From the NCBI GenBank assembly GCA_009693345.1, contig SHXL01000005.1, positions 1-33,226 of the forward strand: DNA of 33,226 nucleotides. The letters run 5' to 3'. Under the pieces are notes generated by a model, which saw only the letters and a list, made by a program, of their open reading frames with translations, was not told the origin of the DNA and searched no databases. The position numbers were made by a program, and so were the translations under genes. The stretch is from Betaproteobacteria bacterium (GTDB taxonomy: Bacteria; Pseudomonadota; Gammaproteobacteria; Burkholderiales; SG8-39). Each line of letters opens with the position of its first letter. Within the stretch, counting starts at the first letter, position 1. Below, piece after piece: positions 20,150 through 29,060 of the stretch.

Positions 20150-21171
20150 TGGCCGGGATGTTGAAAAGCCTTGCCGCGCGTGCGTTCCAGCAGTTCTTCA
20201 CGCGTACCGCAGCGGGAGAGATGCGAAAGCGGCTCGATGTCGAGCAGCTGCGCCACTTCGCGCGCGCACGCGAGCACCTGCGCCGTGTCCAGCCCGGTGC
20301 CGACACCGGAAGTGTTGAGCAAGTGCACGATATCCTCCGTCGGCAGGTTGCCGACCATGCCCATGTTTCCCGGCATCGCGATTCCGCCGCCGACGCCGCA
20401 GATCGAGCCCTCGATAAAGGCAGCGCCGGCGTCCAGCGCCGCCAGCACATTGGCGACGCCGAAGCCCGGCACGTTATGGACGTGATAGCCGAGCTCGATG
20501 CCGGGATGGCGCTCGTGCGCCATGCGGAAAAGGGTATGCACGTGTTGCGGGTCTTCCATGCCGACACTGCCGGCGAAATAGAAGCGCCGCATGCCGGCGT
20601 CCCAGAAGCGCCCGAGCACGGCGAGCGCATTGGCTTCCGGCACGCGGCCTTCGTAGGGGCACCAGAGCGCCATGCCGAGCGCCATGGTGAAGCCGACGCC
20701 GCGCGCCGAGGCGATCTCGAAAGCGCGGATGCCTTCGGCGATGGCGCGATCGAGCGTCATGTTCTGATTGTGCGCGAGGTAGGTTTCGCTCACCGTGATG
20801 AGCCCCAGCAGCTCGTCCACCAGGCCGCTCGCCACCGCGCGCTCGGCGCCCTTGGCATTCGGCACCAGCGCGCGGTACGCCGTGCCGGGCCGGCGTTTGA
20901 TGCGCGCCAGCACCACCTCGGCATCCTTCAGGTGCGGAACCACGCTCGCGCGCGCGAAACTCGTCACCTCGATGACTGGAAAACCCGCCGCCGACAGGCA
21001 ATCGATCATCGCCACTTTGATGCCGGTGTCCACCCAGCGATGGAAACTCTGCAGGCCGTCGCGCGGCCCCACTTCGACAACCCTGACTTTTTCCGGCAGC
21101 TTCAGCACCTGACCTCCCGCAACGTTTTCATGAGGGCAAATCGATGCCAGCGGCTCGCACCGCCGCTGCAT
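20146..21171 (-). CDS. HMG-CoA lyase-like DRE-TIM metallolyase (noncanonical; lacks the loop Cys)
   Basis: [55 protein letters not shown]. The true start may be downstream, near MQRRC or VLKLPEKV. Confidence 0.85.
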   Translation of the reverse strand: MQRRCEPLASICPHENVAGGQVLKLPEKVRVVEVGPRDGLQSFHRWVDTGIKVAMIDCLSAAGFPVIEVTSFARASVVPHLKDAEVVLARIKRRPGTAYRALVPNAKGAERAVASGLVDELLGLITVSETYLAHNQNMTLDRAIAEGIRAFEIASARGVGFTMALGMALWCPYEGRVPEANALAVLGRFWDAGMRRFYFAGSVGMEDPQHVHTLFRMAHERHPGIELGYHVHNVPGFGVANVLAALDAGAAFIEGSICGVGGGIAMPGNMGMVGNLPTEDIVHLLNTSGVGTGLDTAQVLACAREVAQLLDIEPLSHLSRCGTREELLERTRGKAFQHPGQ

Positions 21172-22327
21172 CGAGGCCCAGCCGCCCGATGAGAATCTCG
21201 CGGTTATGCTCGCCGACGCGCGGTCCGGCCCAGCGCACCGTCCCTGGCGTAGCCGAGAGTTTTCCCGCCACGTTCTGCATGCGCAGCGGCCCGCCGAGTT
21301 CGGCGTCCTCGAGCGTCGTGACGTCGCCGCGCGCGAGCACGTGCGGATCGGCGAGGATCTGTGCGATGTCGTTCACGGGTGCGACCGCGGCTCCCGCGGC
21401 CTCGAACCGCCGCATGATCTCGTCGAGGTCGAAGCGCTCGAAGGCCTTCTGCAGCTCGACGTCGAGCGCGATCGCGTTGACGAGCCGCGCGCGGTTATCG
21501 GCGAAGCGCGGATCCTCGACCAGCTGAGGAACCTCCAGCGCCGCCAGGACGCGCACGAAGATCGACTGGGCGCTGCCCGCCATCGACACCCAGCGTTTGT
21601 CGCGCGTGCGGTAGGTATTGCGCGGCGCGGTAAAGGGCAGACGACTGCCGTCGCGTTGCTGCACCAGTCCGAGCTGGTCGAAGTTGATGACCTGCGGACC
21701 CAACAATGTGAAAAGCGTCTCGTAGATGGCGAGATCGACAACCTGCCCGCGGCCGCCGTTGGCCTCGCGCCCCTTCAGCGCCACCATGGCCAGGAAAGCT
21801 GCCATCAGGCCGGTGGTGGAATCGGCCAGACCGAAGCCGGGCAGAAGCGGCGGCCCTTTCGCCTCGCCGTTTATGTGCGCGAACCCCGCGTAGGCCTCCG
21901 CCAGGGTGCCGAATCCGGGCCGATGCGAGTTTGGTCCGGTCTGCCCGAAACCGGAAACGCGCACCAGCACCAGCGCAGGATTGCCTGCCGACAACGCATC
22001 GTAGCCCAGACCCCATTTCTCCAGCGTGCCGGGACGGTAGTTTTCGAGCACGAGGTCCGATTCGCGCGCGAGGCGCAGCGCCGCGTCACGTCCGAAAGGC
22101 GTGCGCAGGTCGAGCGTGACTGATTTCTTGTTGCGGTTGATGACTTTGAAGTAGAGGCCGACGCCGTTCTTATTGTTGCCCCACAGGCGCATCTCGTCTC
22201 CGCTGCCGGGTTGCTCGATCTTCACCACTTCGGCGCCGAAGTCGGCGAGAAACATCGCTGCCATCGGCGCGGCGAGGAAATTCGACAGATCGAGAACCCG
22301 GATGCCGGCGAGCGGGAGCGCGGCCAT
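21128..22327 (-). CDS. CaiB/BaiF family CoA-transferase
   Basis: In-frame ATG at 22327: MAALPLAGIRVLDLSNFLAAPMAAMFLADFGAEVVKIEQPGSGDEMR. Confidence 0.93.
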   Translation of the reverse strand: MAALPLAGIRVLDLSNFLAAPMAAMFLADFGAEVVKIEQPGSGDEMRLWGNNKNGVGLYFKVINRNKKSVTLDLRTPFGRDAALRLARESDLVLENYRPGTLEKWGLGYDALSAGNPALVLVRVSGFGQTGPNSHRPGFGTLAEAYAGFAHINGEAKGPPLLPGFGLADSTTGLMAAFLAMVALKGREANGGRGQVVDLAIYETLFTLLGPQVINFDQLGLVQQRDGSRLPFTAPRNTYRTRDKRWVSMAGSAQSIFVRVLAALEVPQLVEDPRFADNRARLVNAIALDVELQKAFERFDLDEIMRRFEAAGAAVAPVNDIAQILADPHVLARGDVTTLEDAELGGPLRMQNVAGKLSATPGTVRWAGPRVGEHNREILIGRLGLDAAAVRAAGIDLPS

Positions 22328-23175
22328 CAGAATGGCTCCGCCATGGCTGCGTCGGGAAGGATGGTGGTACGCTTCATCAGGCGCTGCTGGGTGCCATCGA
22401 ACGGCTCGCGGCGATGCATGGTGCAGGCGTTGTCCCACAGCAGCGCATCGCCCAGCTGCCAGGCGTGCGTGTAGACGAAGCGCGGCTGCACCGTCCATGC
22501 GAACAGCTCGGCCAGCAGCGTGGCGCTTTCCTGCTCGGCAAAGCCGGCGATCCGCGTCGTCATGCCGGGGCAGATGTAGAGCGCCTTGCGACCGCTGTAC
22601 GGATGAGTGCGCACGATCGGTTGCTCGATGTCAGGGGACTTCTTGCGCTGCTCTTCGCTGGTCGGCACGCTGTAGCTGCGGTTGAAGGCCTCGTAGGACT
22701 GCACGGCCTTGCGGCCTTCCAGCCGCTGTTTGGTGGCATCGGGGAGCGCCTCGTAAGCCGCCGTCATGTCAGCGAAAGAAGTCGCGCCCCGGTCGGCGGG
22801 AATAATCACCGAATACAGCAACGAACCGACCGCGGGCCGCGGCAGGTAGATCTGGTCATAGTGCCAGCCGACCTCGGTATCGGAGAGGATGCCGATCGGC
22901 CGGCCATCTTTCTTCACGTTGGAGACGTAGAGGACTTCGGGGTTCTCGGGCGACAGATACTCGCGCCGCAAATGAATCTCCAGCGCGCCGAAGTTGCGCG
23001 AAAATGCGACCAGTTGCTTCTCGTCGATAGTCTGCCCGCGAAACAAAAGCAGCGCGTGCCTGTGCCACAGTTCGCGTAGCGTGTTCGCGGCTTGCTCATC
23101 CAGAGGCCTGGAAAGGTCCACCCCGCTGACTTCGGCGCCGAAGGTCGTGGCAAGGGGTCTGGTCGACAGGTTCAT
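22327..23175 (-). CDS. TauD/TfdA family Fe(II)/2-oxoglutarate-dependent dioxygenase
   Basis: ATG at 23175: MNLSTRPLATTFGAEVSGVDLSRPL; WHYDQ (HxD) ... GDALLWDNACTMHRREPFDGTQQRLMKRTTI. Confidence 0.93.
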   Translation of the reverse strand: MNLSTRPLATTFGAEVSGVDLSRPLDEQAANTLRELWHRHALLLFRGQTIDEKQLVAFSRNFGALEIHLRREYLSPENPEVLYVSNVKKDGRPIGILSDTEVGWHYDQIYLPRPAVGSLLYSVIIPADRGATSFADMTAAYEALPDATKQRLEGRKAVQSYEAFNRSYSVPTSEEQRKKSPDIEQPIVRTHPYSGRKALYICPGMTTRIAGFAEQESATLLAELFAWTVQPRFVYTHAWQLGDALLWDNACTMHRREPFDGTQQRLMKRTTILPDAAMAEPF

Positions 23176-23203
23176 GGGTGTTCCCTCGGAGAAAATGCGC
23201 GCA

Positions 23204-24628
23204 TCAGTTCGTGCAAACCGCGTCGAGCACGGCATCAAGCGTCGCCGCCCGGTCCAGCGCCAGTACCGCGTCAACCACCCGCTCGGCGCGCGGCCGGCTC
23301 ATCACGCGGCCTGCGTTGCCGTGGAACTTTGCCACGATCTCTTCGGCCGCCAGCGGCCGCGCATCGGAGCCGCGGTTCTGCGCCTCGCGGTGACGCAGTT
23401 CGCGGCCATCCTTCAGTCGCAACACCACTTCGCCCGAGTAATAGCGCGGAAAGGCCGAATCCGGATCGATCTCATAGCTGGTCTTTAGCGTCAGTGCGAG
23501 CACCCGCGGATCGGCAAGCGCATCTTCCTCCAGCTCGGTCAGCGTGAAGCGTCCGCGCGCGAGCGCGGTGGCAATGATGTAGTGGACCGAAAACTGCGCA
23601 TCGTAAGCGTTCTGCGGCCGCCGCTTGCTCGCCTGCGGTTCGCATACCACCTGGGTCTGCCCGGCACCGATGCGCGCCGTTATCGATGCAATATCATCAA
23701 GCTCGAAGGCATGCTTGCGGCGTAGTTCGAGCGCCGCATCGGCGAAAGCGTGGTTGAAGTGGCAGGCCGGATAGGGCTTCATCGCCACGTTCAGCATTTC
23801 CCAGGTCTCGCCCAGCGCCGCGATGCACAGCGCCGGATCGGCCGGATGCTGCGCGCCCACGAAGGCGTTGAATAAACCGAAGCGTCCCTCGTAGGGACGT
23901 TTCGGGCCGACGAATCCGGTTCGCGCTAGCGCGCAGGCAGTTGCCGCCGACGATGCGGCCCATCCCGGGTGCATGCGCTTGGTCCACGCACCGTCTTCGA
24001 GGAACTCGAGGCTGCCCGAGGCCATCGACAGCACGATGCCCTGGGCATGGGCAAGCTGCGCCGGGTTCATCCCCGAGAGCCGTCCGGCGGCGAGCGTGGC
24101 GCCGAACGCGCCCACCAGACCGGTGGGATGAAATCCGCGCAGGTGAAATCCGTTCTTCGCCGCCTGCCCGATGCGGCTGGATGCCTCGACGCCGACAAGG
24201 TAGGCGGCAAGCGCCTCGCGACCGCTCGCGTGCTCGCGCTGACCGATACCCAGCATCACCGGCACCGCGCTTGCCGAGGCGTGGATGACGCCGCCCGAAT
24301 GCGTGTCGTCGAAATCAAGGCCGTGGATCAGCGTGCCGTTGGCGAGTAGCGCATCGCGCAGCGGCAGGCCGAGCGGCGTACCGAGTACCGGGTAGGGTCC
24401 GTCGCCCGCCAGTCCAACGAGCGCGTTGATGGTGCGTTGGCCGAAATCGAATCCGCTTGACGCCAGTCCGATACCGATGCAATCGAGCACGTGCAGCTTG
24501 GCTCGCTCGATCACCGCCGCGGGAATGTCCTCGTAGCGCAATCCGGTGGCGAACTGCGCTAGCACGTTCGAAATGGTCACCTCCGAAGTCACGGCGGCAA
24601 GCGCTTGCGGCTGGGCAGCTGCGTTCAT
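23204..24628 (-). CDS. MmgE/PrpD family protein
   Basis: 474 aa; LHVLDCIGIGLASS, LDFDDTHSGGVIHASASAVPVMLGI, KPYPACHFNHAFADAALELR. Confidence 0.93.
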   Translation of the reverse strand: MNAAAQPQALAAVTSEVTISNVLAQFATGLRYEDIPAAVIERAKLHVLDCIGIGLASSGFDFGQRTINALVGLAGDGPYPVLGTPLGLPLRDALLANGTLIHGLDFDDTHSGGVIHASASAVPVMLGIGQREHASGREALAAYLVGVEASSRIGQAAKNGFHLRGFHPTGLVGAFGATLAAGRLSGMNPAQLAHAQGIVLSMASGSLEFLEDGAWTKRMHPGWAASSAATACALARTGFVGPKRPYEGRFGLFNAFVGAQHPADPALCIAALGETWEMLNVAMKPYPACHFNHAFADAALELRRKHAFELDDIASITARIGAGQTQVVCEPQASKRRPQNAYDAQFSVHYIIATALARGRFTLTELEEDALADPRVLALTLKTSYEIDPDSAFPRYYSGEVVLRLKDGRELRHREAQNRGSDARPLAAEEIVAKFHGNAGRVMSRPRAERVVDAVLALDRAATLDAVLDAVCTN

Positions 24629-24644
24629 CTTCCCTCCTGGTAGG

Positions 24645-25440
24645 TCATGTCAGTCTTGTCCCGGGGTCGCGTGCCGAAGCGCGCAGGCGCATCGAACAGG
24701 TGAAGCTCCCCGCCGGGTACAGGCTTGCCGAAACCAGCAGAAGTTTGTCGTTGTCGCCAAGATAGTGGCGCGTGATCGAGAGGCCCGGGGAGCCCGCGCG
24801 CACTTTGAGCAGGCGCGCTTTGCCCGCCGGAATGGCGCAAGCGTTGATTTCCTGCTGCACTTCCGCAATTCGCTCCCCGTAGCGCCGCTCGATCAGCGTA
24901 TAGATCGGCACGTGCAGATTCTGCATCTCGCGCTCCACCGCCGCATGCGCCTGCGGAATGTAGATCTCGCTCACCACCATCGGCACCACTGCCGCGGCCT
25001 GGAAACGCAACACTTCGAGCATGTGCCAGCGCTGACCCGACGCACAGCGCAGCAGCCCCTGCCTGGCCGGCGTGGCGCTGATATCGCGCCGCGAGGCGAT
25101 GGCGAGGCGCGTGTCCTCGATGTAGGCGAACAGGTCCGAGAGCTTGTCGATCGATTGCACGAAGCGCCCGCTGCCTTGCCTTGCCTTGCCTTGCCTTCAC
25201 ACGCGTGCCGATGCCCTGGTGCCGCGACACCAGGCCCATGTCGCCGAGCTTCCTCAACGCTTCGCGCACGGTGTGCCGCGAAACGCCGAACTGCTTGCAT
25301 AGCACCACCTCGGTCGGCAGCATCGAACCGACCGCGTAGCGACCCTTGCGGATGTCCTCGATGATCGATTCGGCGAGCAAAGCATAGCGGGAAGCGGCCG
25401 CGAGCAACCCGCGCCCGGCGTCGAAGCGGCGCTGGCGCAT
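24645..25440 (-). CDS. GntR-family transcriptional regulator (HTH + UTRA/HutC-type), interrupted by a frame-breaking pentanucleotide tract
   Basis: HTH frame MRQRRFDAGRGLLAAASRYALLAESIIEDIRKGRYAVGSMLPTEVVLCKQFGVSRHTVREALRKLGDMGLVSRHQGIGTRVKARQG; UTRA frame SGRFVQSIDKLSDLFAYIEDTRLAIAS...RHYLGDNDKLLLVSASLYPAGSF lies in another frame downstream of 5xAGGCA. Confidence 0.85.
25172..25196 (-). repeat. Perfect pentanucleotide microsatellite, five copies of TGCCT (AGGCA on the coding strand)
   Basis: tgcct x5 read directly; located in the GntR gene between the HTH and UTRA parts. Confidence 0.95.
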
Positions 25441-25460
25441 CCCTGCCCCGAGCGCCGCTC

Positions 25461-26648
25461 TCACAGAACGCCCGCCGTGCGCAGCGCGCGCACGCGCGCC
25501 GCGTCGTAGCCGATTTCCGCCAGCAGCGCCTCGGTGTGCTCGCCCAGAACCGGTGCCGCCTGCGCCGGGTGCGGCGCACCGGTGCGCACCGGGGACGCCA
25601 CCAGGCGGACCGAGCGGCCGTCGGTGTAGGCGAATTCGATCACGCGCTGCTGTTCGGCGACAAAGGGATTGCGCAGCGCCTGTTCGATATCGTTCACCGG
25701 CGCGACCGGCACCTTGCCATTCAGCTGTTCGAGCCACGCAGCCGTGGTTCTCTGCATGAGCGCCGCATCGAGCAATTGCGTCACGCGGACACGGTTGGCA
25801 AGTCTTGCCTTGTAGGTGGCGAGTTCGGGATCGGTCGCCCACTCGGGGTGGCCGAGCTCGCCGGCGAGCACGCCCCAGAACTTTTCCTTGTTGCACATCA
25901 CGAAGAGCCAACCGTCCCGGGTGCGGTAGAGCTGGCTGGGCGTCAGCGAAGGGTGTGCCGAGCGCGGTTCGCGGCCCTGCACGTGTCCGGCGTTCAGATA
26001 CCAGGCGGCAAGGTAGCTGAGGTTGTGCAGCGCGACGTCGAACAAGCTGACGTCCACATCGCGCCCGACACCGGTCTGGCGCGCGTCCAGCAACCCGGCC
26101 ACCAGGCCGTAGGCGCAGGCCAGCCCGGTCATCAGATCGACGACGGACAGGCCGTAGCGGGCCGGCGGCCCATCGGGCTCGCCGGTCACCGACAGATGTC
26201 CGGCCTCGGCTTGCATCAGGTAATCGTAGCCCGGCCACGCAGCGCGCGAGCCCTCTCGCCCATACGCGGACAAGTGCGCGCACACGATTTTCGGGTTGAC
26301 GTCCATGAGAGCGTCGTAGGTCAAGCCGAGCATGGCTGGCTTGTCGCCGCGCAGATTGTCGAGCACGCCGTCGGCGCTGCGCGCCAGGTCGCGAAACACC
26401 TGCCGGCCTTGTGGATGCTTCAGATTGAGCACCACCGATTTCTTGTTGCGATTGAAGGTCTGGAAGAACTGGCTGTCACCTGGTCCGTTGAAATACGGCC
26501 CGACGTGGCGGCCGATATCGCCGCCTTCGGCCGGATTCTCGATCTTGATGACTTCGGCGCCGAGGTCCGCGAGGTAAGTGGAGCCGAAAGGCCCCGCGCC
26601 GTACTGCTCCACGGCGAGAACCCGCACGCCCGCCAGAGGCAGCGCCAT
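25461..26648 (-). CDS. CaiB/BaiF family CoA-transferase
   Basis: ATG at 26648: MALPLAGVRVLAVEQYGAGPFGSTYLADLGAEVIKIENPAEGGDIGR; C-terminal LGEHTEALLAEIGYDAARVRALRTAGVL. Confidence 0.94.
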   Translation of the reverse strand: MALPLAGVRVLAVEQYGAGPFGSTYLADLGAEVIKIENPAEGGDIGRHVGPYFNGPGDSQFFQTFNRNKKSVVLNLKHPQGRQVFRDLARSADGVLDNLRGDKPAMLGLTYDALMDVNPKIVCAHLSAYGREGSRAAWPGYDYLMQAEAGHLSVTGEPDGPPARYGLSVVDLMTGLACAYGLVAGLLDARQTGVGRDVDVSLFDVALHNLSYLAAWYLNAGHVQGREPRSAHPSLTPSQLYRTRDGWLFVMCNKEKFWGVLAGELGHPEWATDPELATYKARLANRVRVTQLLDAALMQRTTAAWLEQLNGKVPVAPVNDIEQALRNPFVAEQQRVIEFAYTDGRSVRLVASPVRTGAPHPAQAAPVLGEHTEALLAEIGYDAARVRALRTAGVL

Positions 26649-26662
26649 GGTCGGACCGTGTC

Positions 26663-27817
26663 TCAAATCCGATTTCGCGCCACCAACTGCTTGGCGATGA
26701 TGATGCGCTGCATCTCGTTGGTGCCTTCGCCGATGCACATCAGCGGCGCGTCGCGGTAGTAGCGCTCGATGTTGAACTCCTTCGAATAGCCGTAGGCGCC
26801 GTGGATGCGCATCGCCTCGATGGCGTTCTCCAGCGCCGCTTCGGAGGCGAACAGTTTGGCCATGCCCGCTTCCATGTCGCATCGTTCGCCCCGGTCGAAG
26901 GCCGCTGCCGCCTGCTCGACGAGCAGGCGCGAAGCCTCGACGCGTGTCGCCATGTCGGCGAGCTTGAGCTGGATCGCCTGGTGCTCGCAGATCGGCTTGC
27001 CAAAGGTCTTGCGTACCTGCGCATAGGCGACCGATTCGTTCAGCGCGGCCCGGGCGATGCCGACGCCGCGTGCCGCCACGTTGATGCGGCCAAGCTCCAG
27101 GCCCCCCATCACCTGCTGCATGCCCTTGCCCTCGACGCCGCCCACCAGGTCCTGCGCCGATACGCGGTAGTTGTCGAACACGAGTTCGGCGGAATCGATG
27201 CCCTTGTAGCCCAGCTTCTCGAGCTTGCGGCTGTGGCTGAAGCCGGACCCCTTGAGGCAGATGAAGCAGCTCATGCCCTTGTGCGCGGGGGAAACCTTCG
27301 TATCGGTTTTCACCAGCAGGGCGACGACGTGGCCGTAGATGCCATTGGAGATCCAGGTCTTGGTGCCGTTGACGATGTAGTCGCCGCCGTCGCGCCGCGC
27401 GGCGGTACGGATCGCCTGCAGGTCGGTGCCGCAGTCGGGTTCGGTCAGCGCGAGTCCGCCGCGCAGCTCGCCGGAGGCGAATTTCGGCAACCACCTGCTG
27501 CGCTGTTCCTCGGTGCCCGCGCGCTGCACCAGGGACGCCATGATGAGGTGAGAATTGATGATGCCGGCGAGCGACATCCAGATCTCGGTGATGCGCTCGA
27601 TCAGCTTGGCGTAGGTACTGGCGGACAGGCCCAGGCCGCCGTATTCCTCGCGGATGATGCAGCCGAACAAGCCCATCGCCTTCATCTTCTCGACGATTTC
27701 CGCCGGCCACACGTCGTTGGCCTCGAGTTCGCGCACGTGCGGCTTTACCTCGCGTTCGAGAAAACGCGAGACCGCATCGAGGATGGCGGATTCCTTGTCG
27801 TCAATCGGCTGGCTCAT
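26663..27817 (-). CDS. Acyl-CoA dehydrogenase
   Basis: ATG at 27817: MSQPIDDKESAILDAVSRFLEREVKPH; ALTEPDCGTDLQAIRTAARRDGGDYIVNGTKTWISNG; GAYGYSKEFNIERYYRDAPLMCIGEGTNEMQRIIIAKQL. Confidence 0.95.
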   Translation of the reverse strand: MSQPIDDKESAILDAVSRFLEREVKPHVRELEANDVWPAEIVEKMKAMGLFGCIIREEYGGLGLSASTYAKLIERITEIWMSLAGIINSHLIMASLVQRAGTEEQRSRWLPKFASGELRGGLALTEPDCGTDLQAIRTAARRDGGDYIVNGTKTWISNGIYGHVVALLVKTDTKVSPAHKGMSCFICLKGSGFSHSRKLEKLGYKGIDSAELVFDNYRVSAQDLVGGVEGKGMQQVMGGLELGRINVAARGVGIARAALNESVAYAQVRKTFGKPICEHQAIQLKLADMATRVEASRLLVEQAAAAFDRGERCDMEAGMAKLFASEAALENAIEAMRIHGAYGYSKEFNIERYYRDAPLMCIGEGTNEMQRIIIAKQLVARNRI

Positions 27818-27846
27818 GCGTTGTCTCCCTCGCTGCCGGCAGATGC

Positions 27847-28365
27847 TCAATAGTCCATCTTGTCTTCGGCGGCGTGGCCCTGCATCGGCAGGAGCGCGGA
27901 GCGCTCGAAACGCATGAACACCGCGCCGTCTGTTTTCCGGCCGGTGGTGCGCACGGTGACGATGCCGTGGTGGGGACGCGATTTCGACGTCCTGACATCG
28001 ATGACCTCGGATTCCGCGTACAGCGTGTCGCCGACGAAAACCGGGCCCACCAACTTGACCTTGTCCCAGCCAAGGTTGGCGACCGCCTTGTGGCTGAAAT
28101 CCGATACCGTCATCCCGGTGACGATCGCGAGCGTCAGGCAGGAGTTCACCAGCGGTTTGCCGAATTCCGCATTGGCGCCGTAGGCGTTGTCGCTGTGCAG
28201 CGGGTGCTGGTTCATCGTCAGCAGCGAAAACCAGATGTTGTCGGCTTCGGTGACCGTGCGGCCCGGCCGGTGTTCGTAGACGTCGCCAAGCTTGAAATCT
28301 TCGTAGTAGCGGCCGATCGACTCGCGATAGCGATTCGGCCCGATCTGCCTGGTTCGGCTGGACAT
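27847..28365 (-). CDS. MaoC family dehydratase
   Basis: 172 aa; hot-dog hydratase 2 motif: TMNQHPLHSDNAYGANAEFGKPLVNSCLTLAI. Confidence 0.92.
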   Translation of the reverse strand: MSSRTRQIGPNRYRESIGRYYEDFKLGDVYEHRPGRTVTEADNIWFSLLTMNQHPLHSDNAYGANAEFGKPLVNSCLTLAIVTGMTVSDFSHKAVANLGWDKVKLVGPVFVGDTLYAESEVIDVRTSKSRPHHGIVTVRTTGRKTDGAVFMRFERSALLPMQGHAAEDKMDY

Positions 28366-28412
28366 GCGCGCTGCTCCCCCGGGATCGGCGCCGGCGGCAC
28401 GCAGTCATCCTG

Positions 28413-28454
28413 TTGTCCGGACAAAGTTTGCTTGGCAACCAGCCCGACTGTCAA
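28413..28454 (-). promoter_or_regulatory. Predicted promoter with adjacent palindromic operator upstream of maoC
   Basis: Minus strand: TTGACA (28454-28449), 18-bp spacer, CAAACT (28430-28425, weak -10), immediately followed by perfect palindrome TTGTCCGGACAA (28413-28424). Confidence 0.5.
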
Positions 28455-28468
28455 GTCGTGGGTCGCGC

Positions 28469-28960
28469 TCAGCGCCGGAACAGGCCGGTCAGGCTCGCCT
28501 TCGCCAGGGTATTGAAGTTGAGGTAGAAACCGACCACCGCGGCCGAGGTGTCGGCACTGACCGGCAGCCTGTCCAGGCTCACCGCGAAAACGGTGAATAA
28601 GTAGCGGTGCACCTCGCCCTCGGGCGGACACGGACCTCCATATCCAGGCTTGCCGAAATCGGTTCGCACCTCGAGCGCGCCGGCCGGCAGCTTGCCTACG
28701 GCAGGATCGCCCGCGCCAAGAGGCAGCGAACTGATGCCGGGCGGGATATTGGCGACCACCCAGTGCCAAAATCCGCTGCCCGTGGGGGCGTCCGGATCGA
28801 AGCAGGTGAGTGCGAAACTCTTGACGCCCGCGGGCGCGCCGCTCCAAGAGAGCTGCGGCGATCGGTTGCCGCCCTTGCAGCCGAAGCCATAGACCTCGGA
28901 CAGGATATGGTCGGCACCCAGGTAGTCGCCGTTCCTGAAGTTCTCGCTGGTCAGTTTCAT
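28469..28960 (-). CDS. YbhB/YbcL family Raf kinase inhibitor-like (PEBP) protein
   Basis: GGNRSPQLSWSGAPAGVKSFALTCFDPDAPTGSGFWHWVVANIP; YGGPCPPEGEVHRYLFTVFAV. Confidence 0.93.
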   Translation of the reverse strand: MKLTSENFRNGDYLGADHILSEVYGFGCKGGNRSPQLSWSGAPAGVKSFALTCFDPDAPTGSGFWHWVVANIPPGISSLPLGAGDPAVGKLPAGALEVRTDFGKPGYGGPCPPEGEVHRYLFTVFAVSLDRLPVSADTSAAVVGFYLNFNTLAKASLTGLFRR

Positions 28961-29060
28961 CGCTGGTACCCCCGCAGACACAGATGGTGCAGTAGAGTAA
29001 CAGCGGTCCAGGTGAAAAACCCTTCAGGTCAGTGCCGGATCGAAAACTCGGAGCAGAACC

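Noticed and set aside
26649-27710. N-terminal extension of the 25461-27710 ORF suggesting a giant fusion protein
   Set aside because: The extension is an off-frame reading of the acyl-CoA dehydrogenase; the CoA-transferase has its own ATG at 26648.
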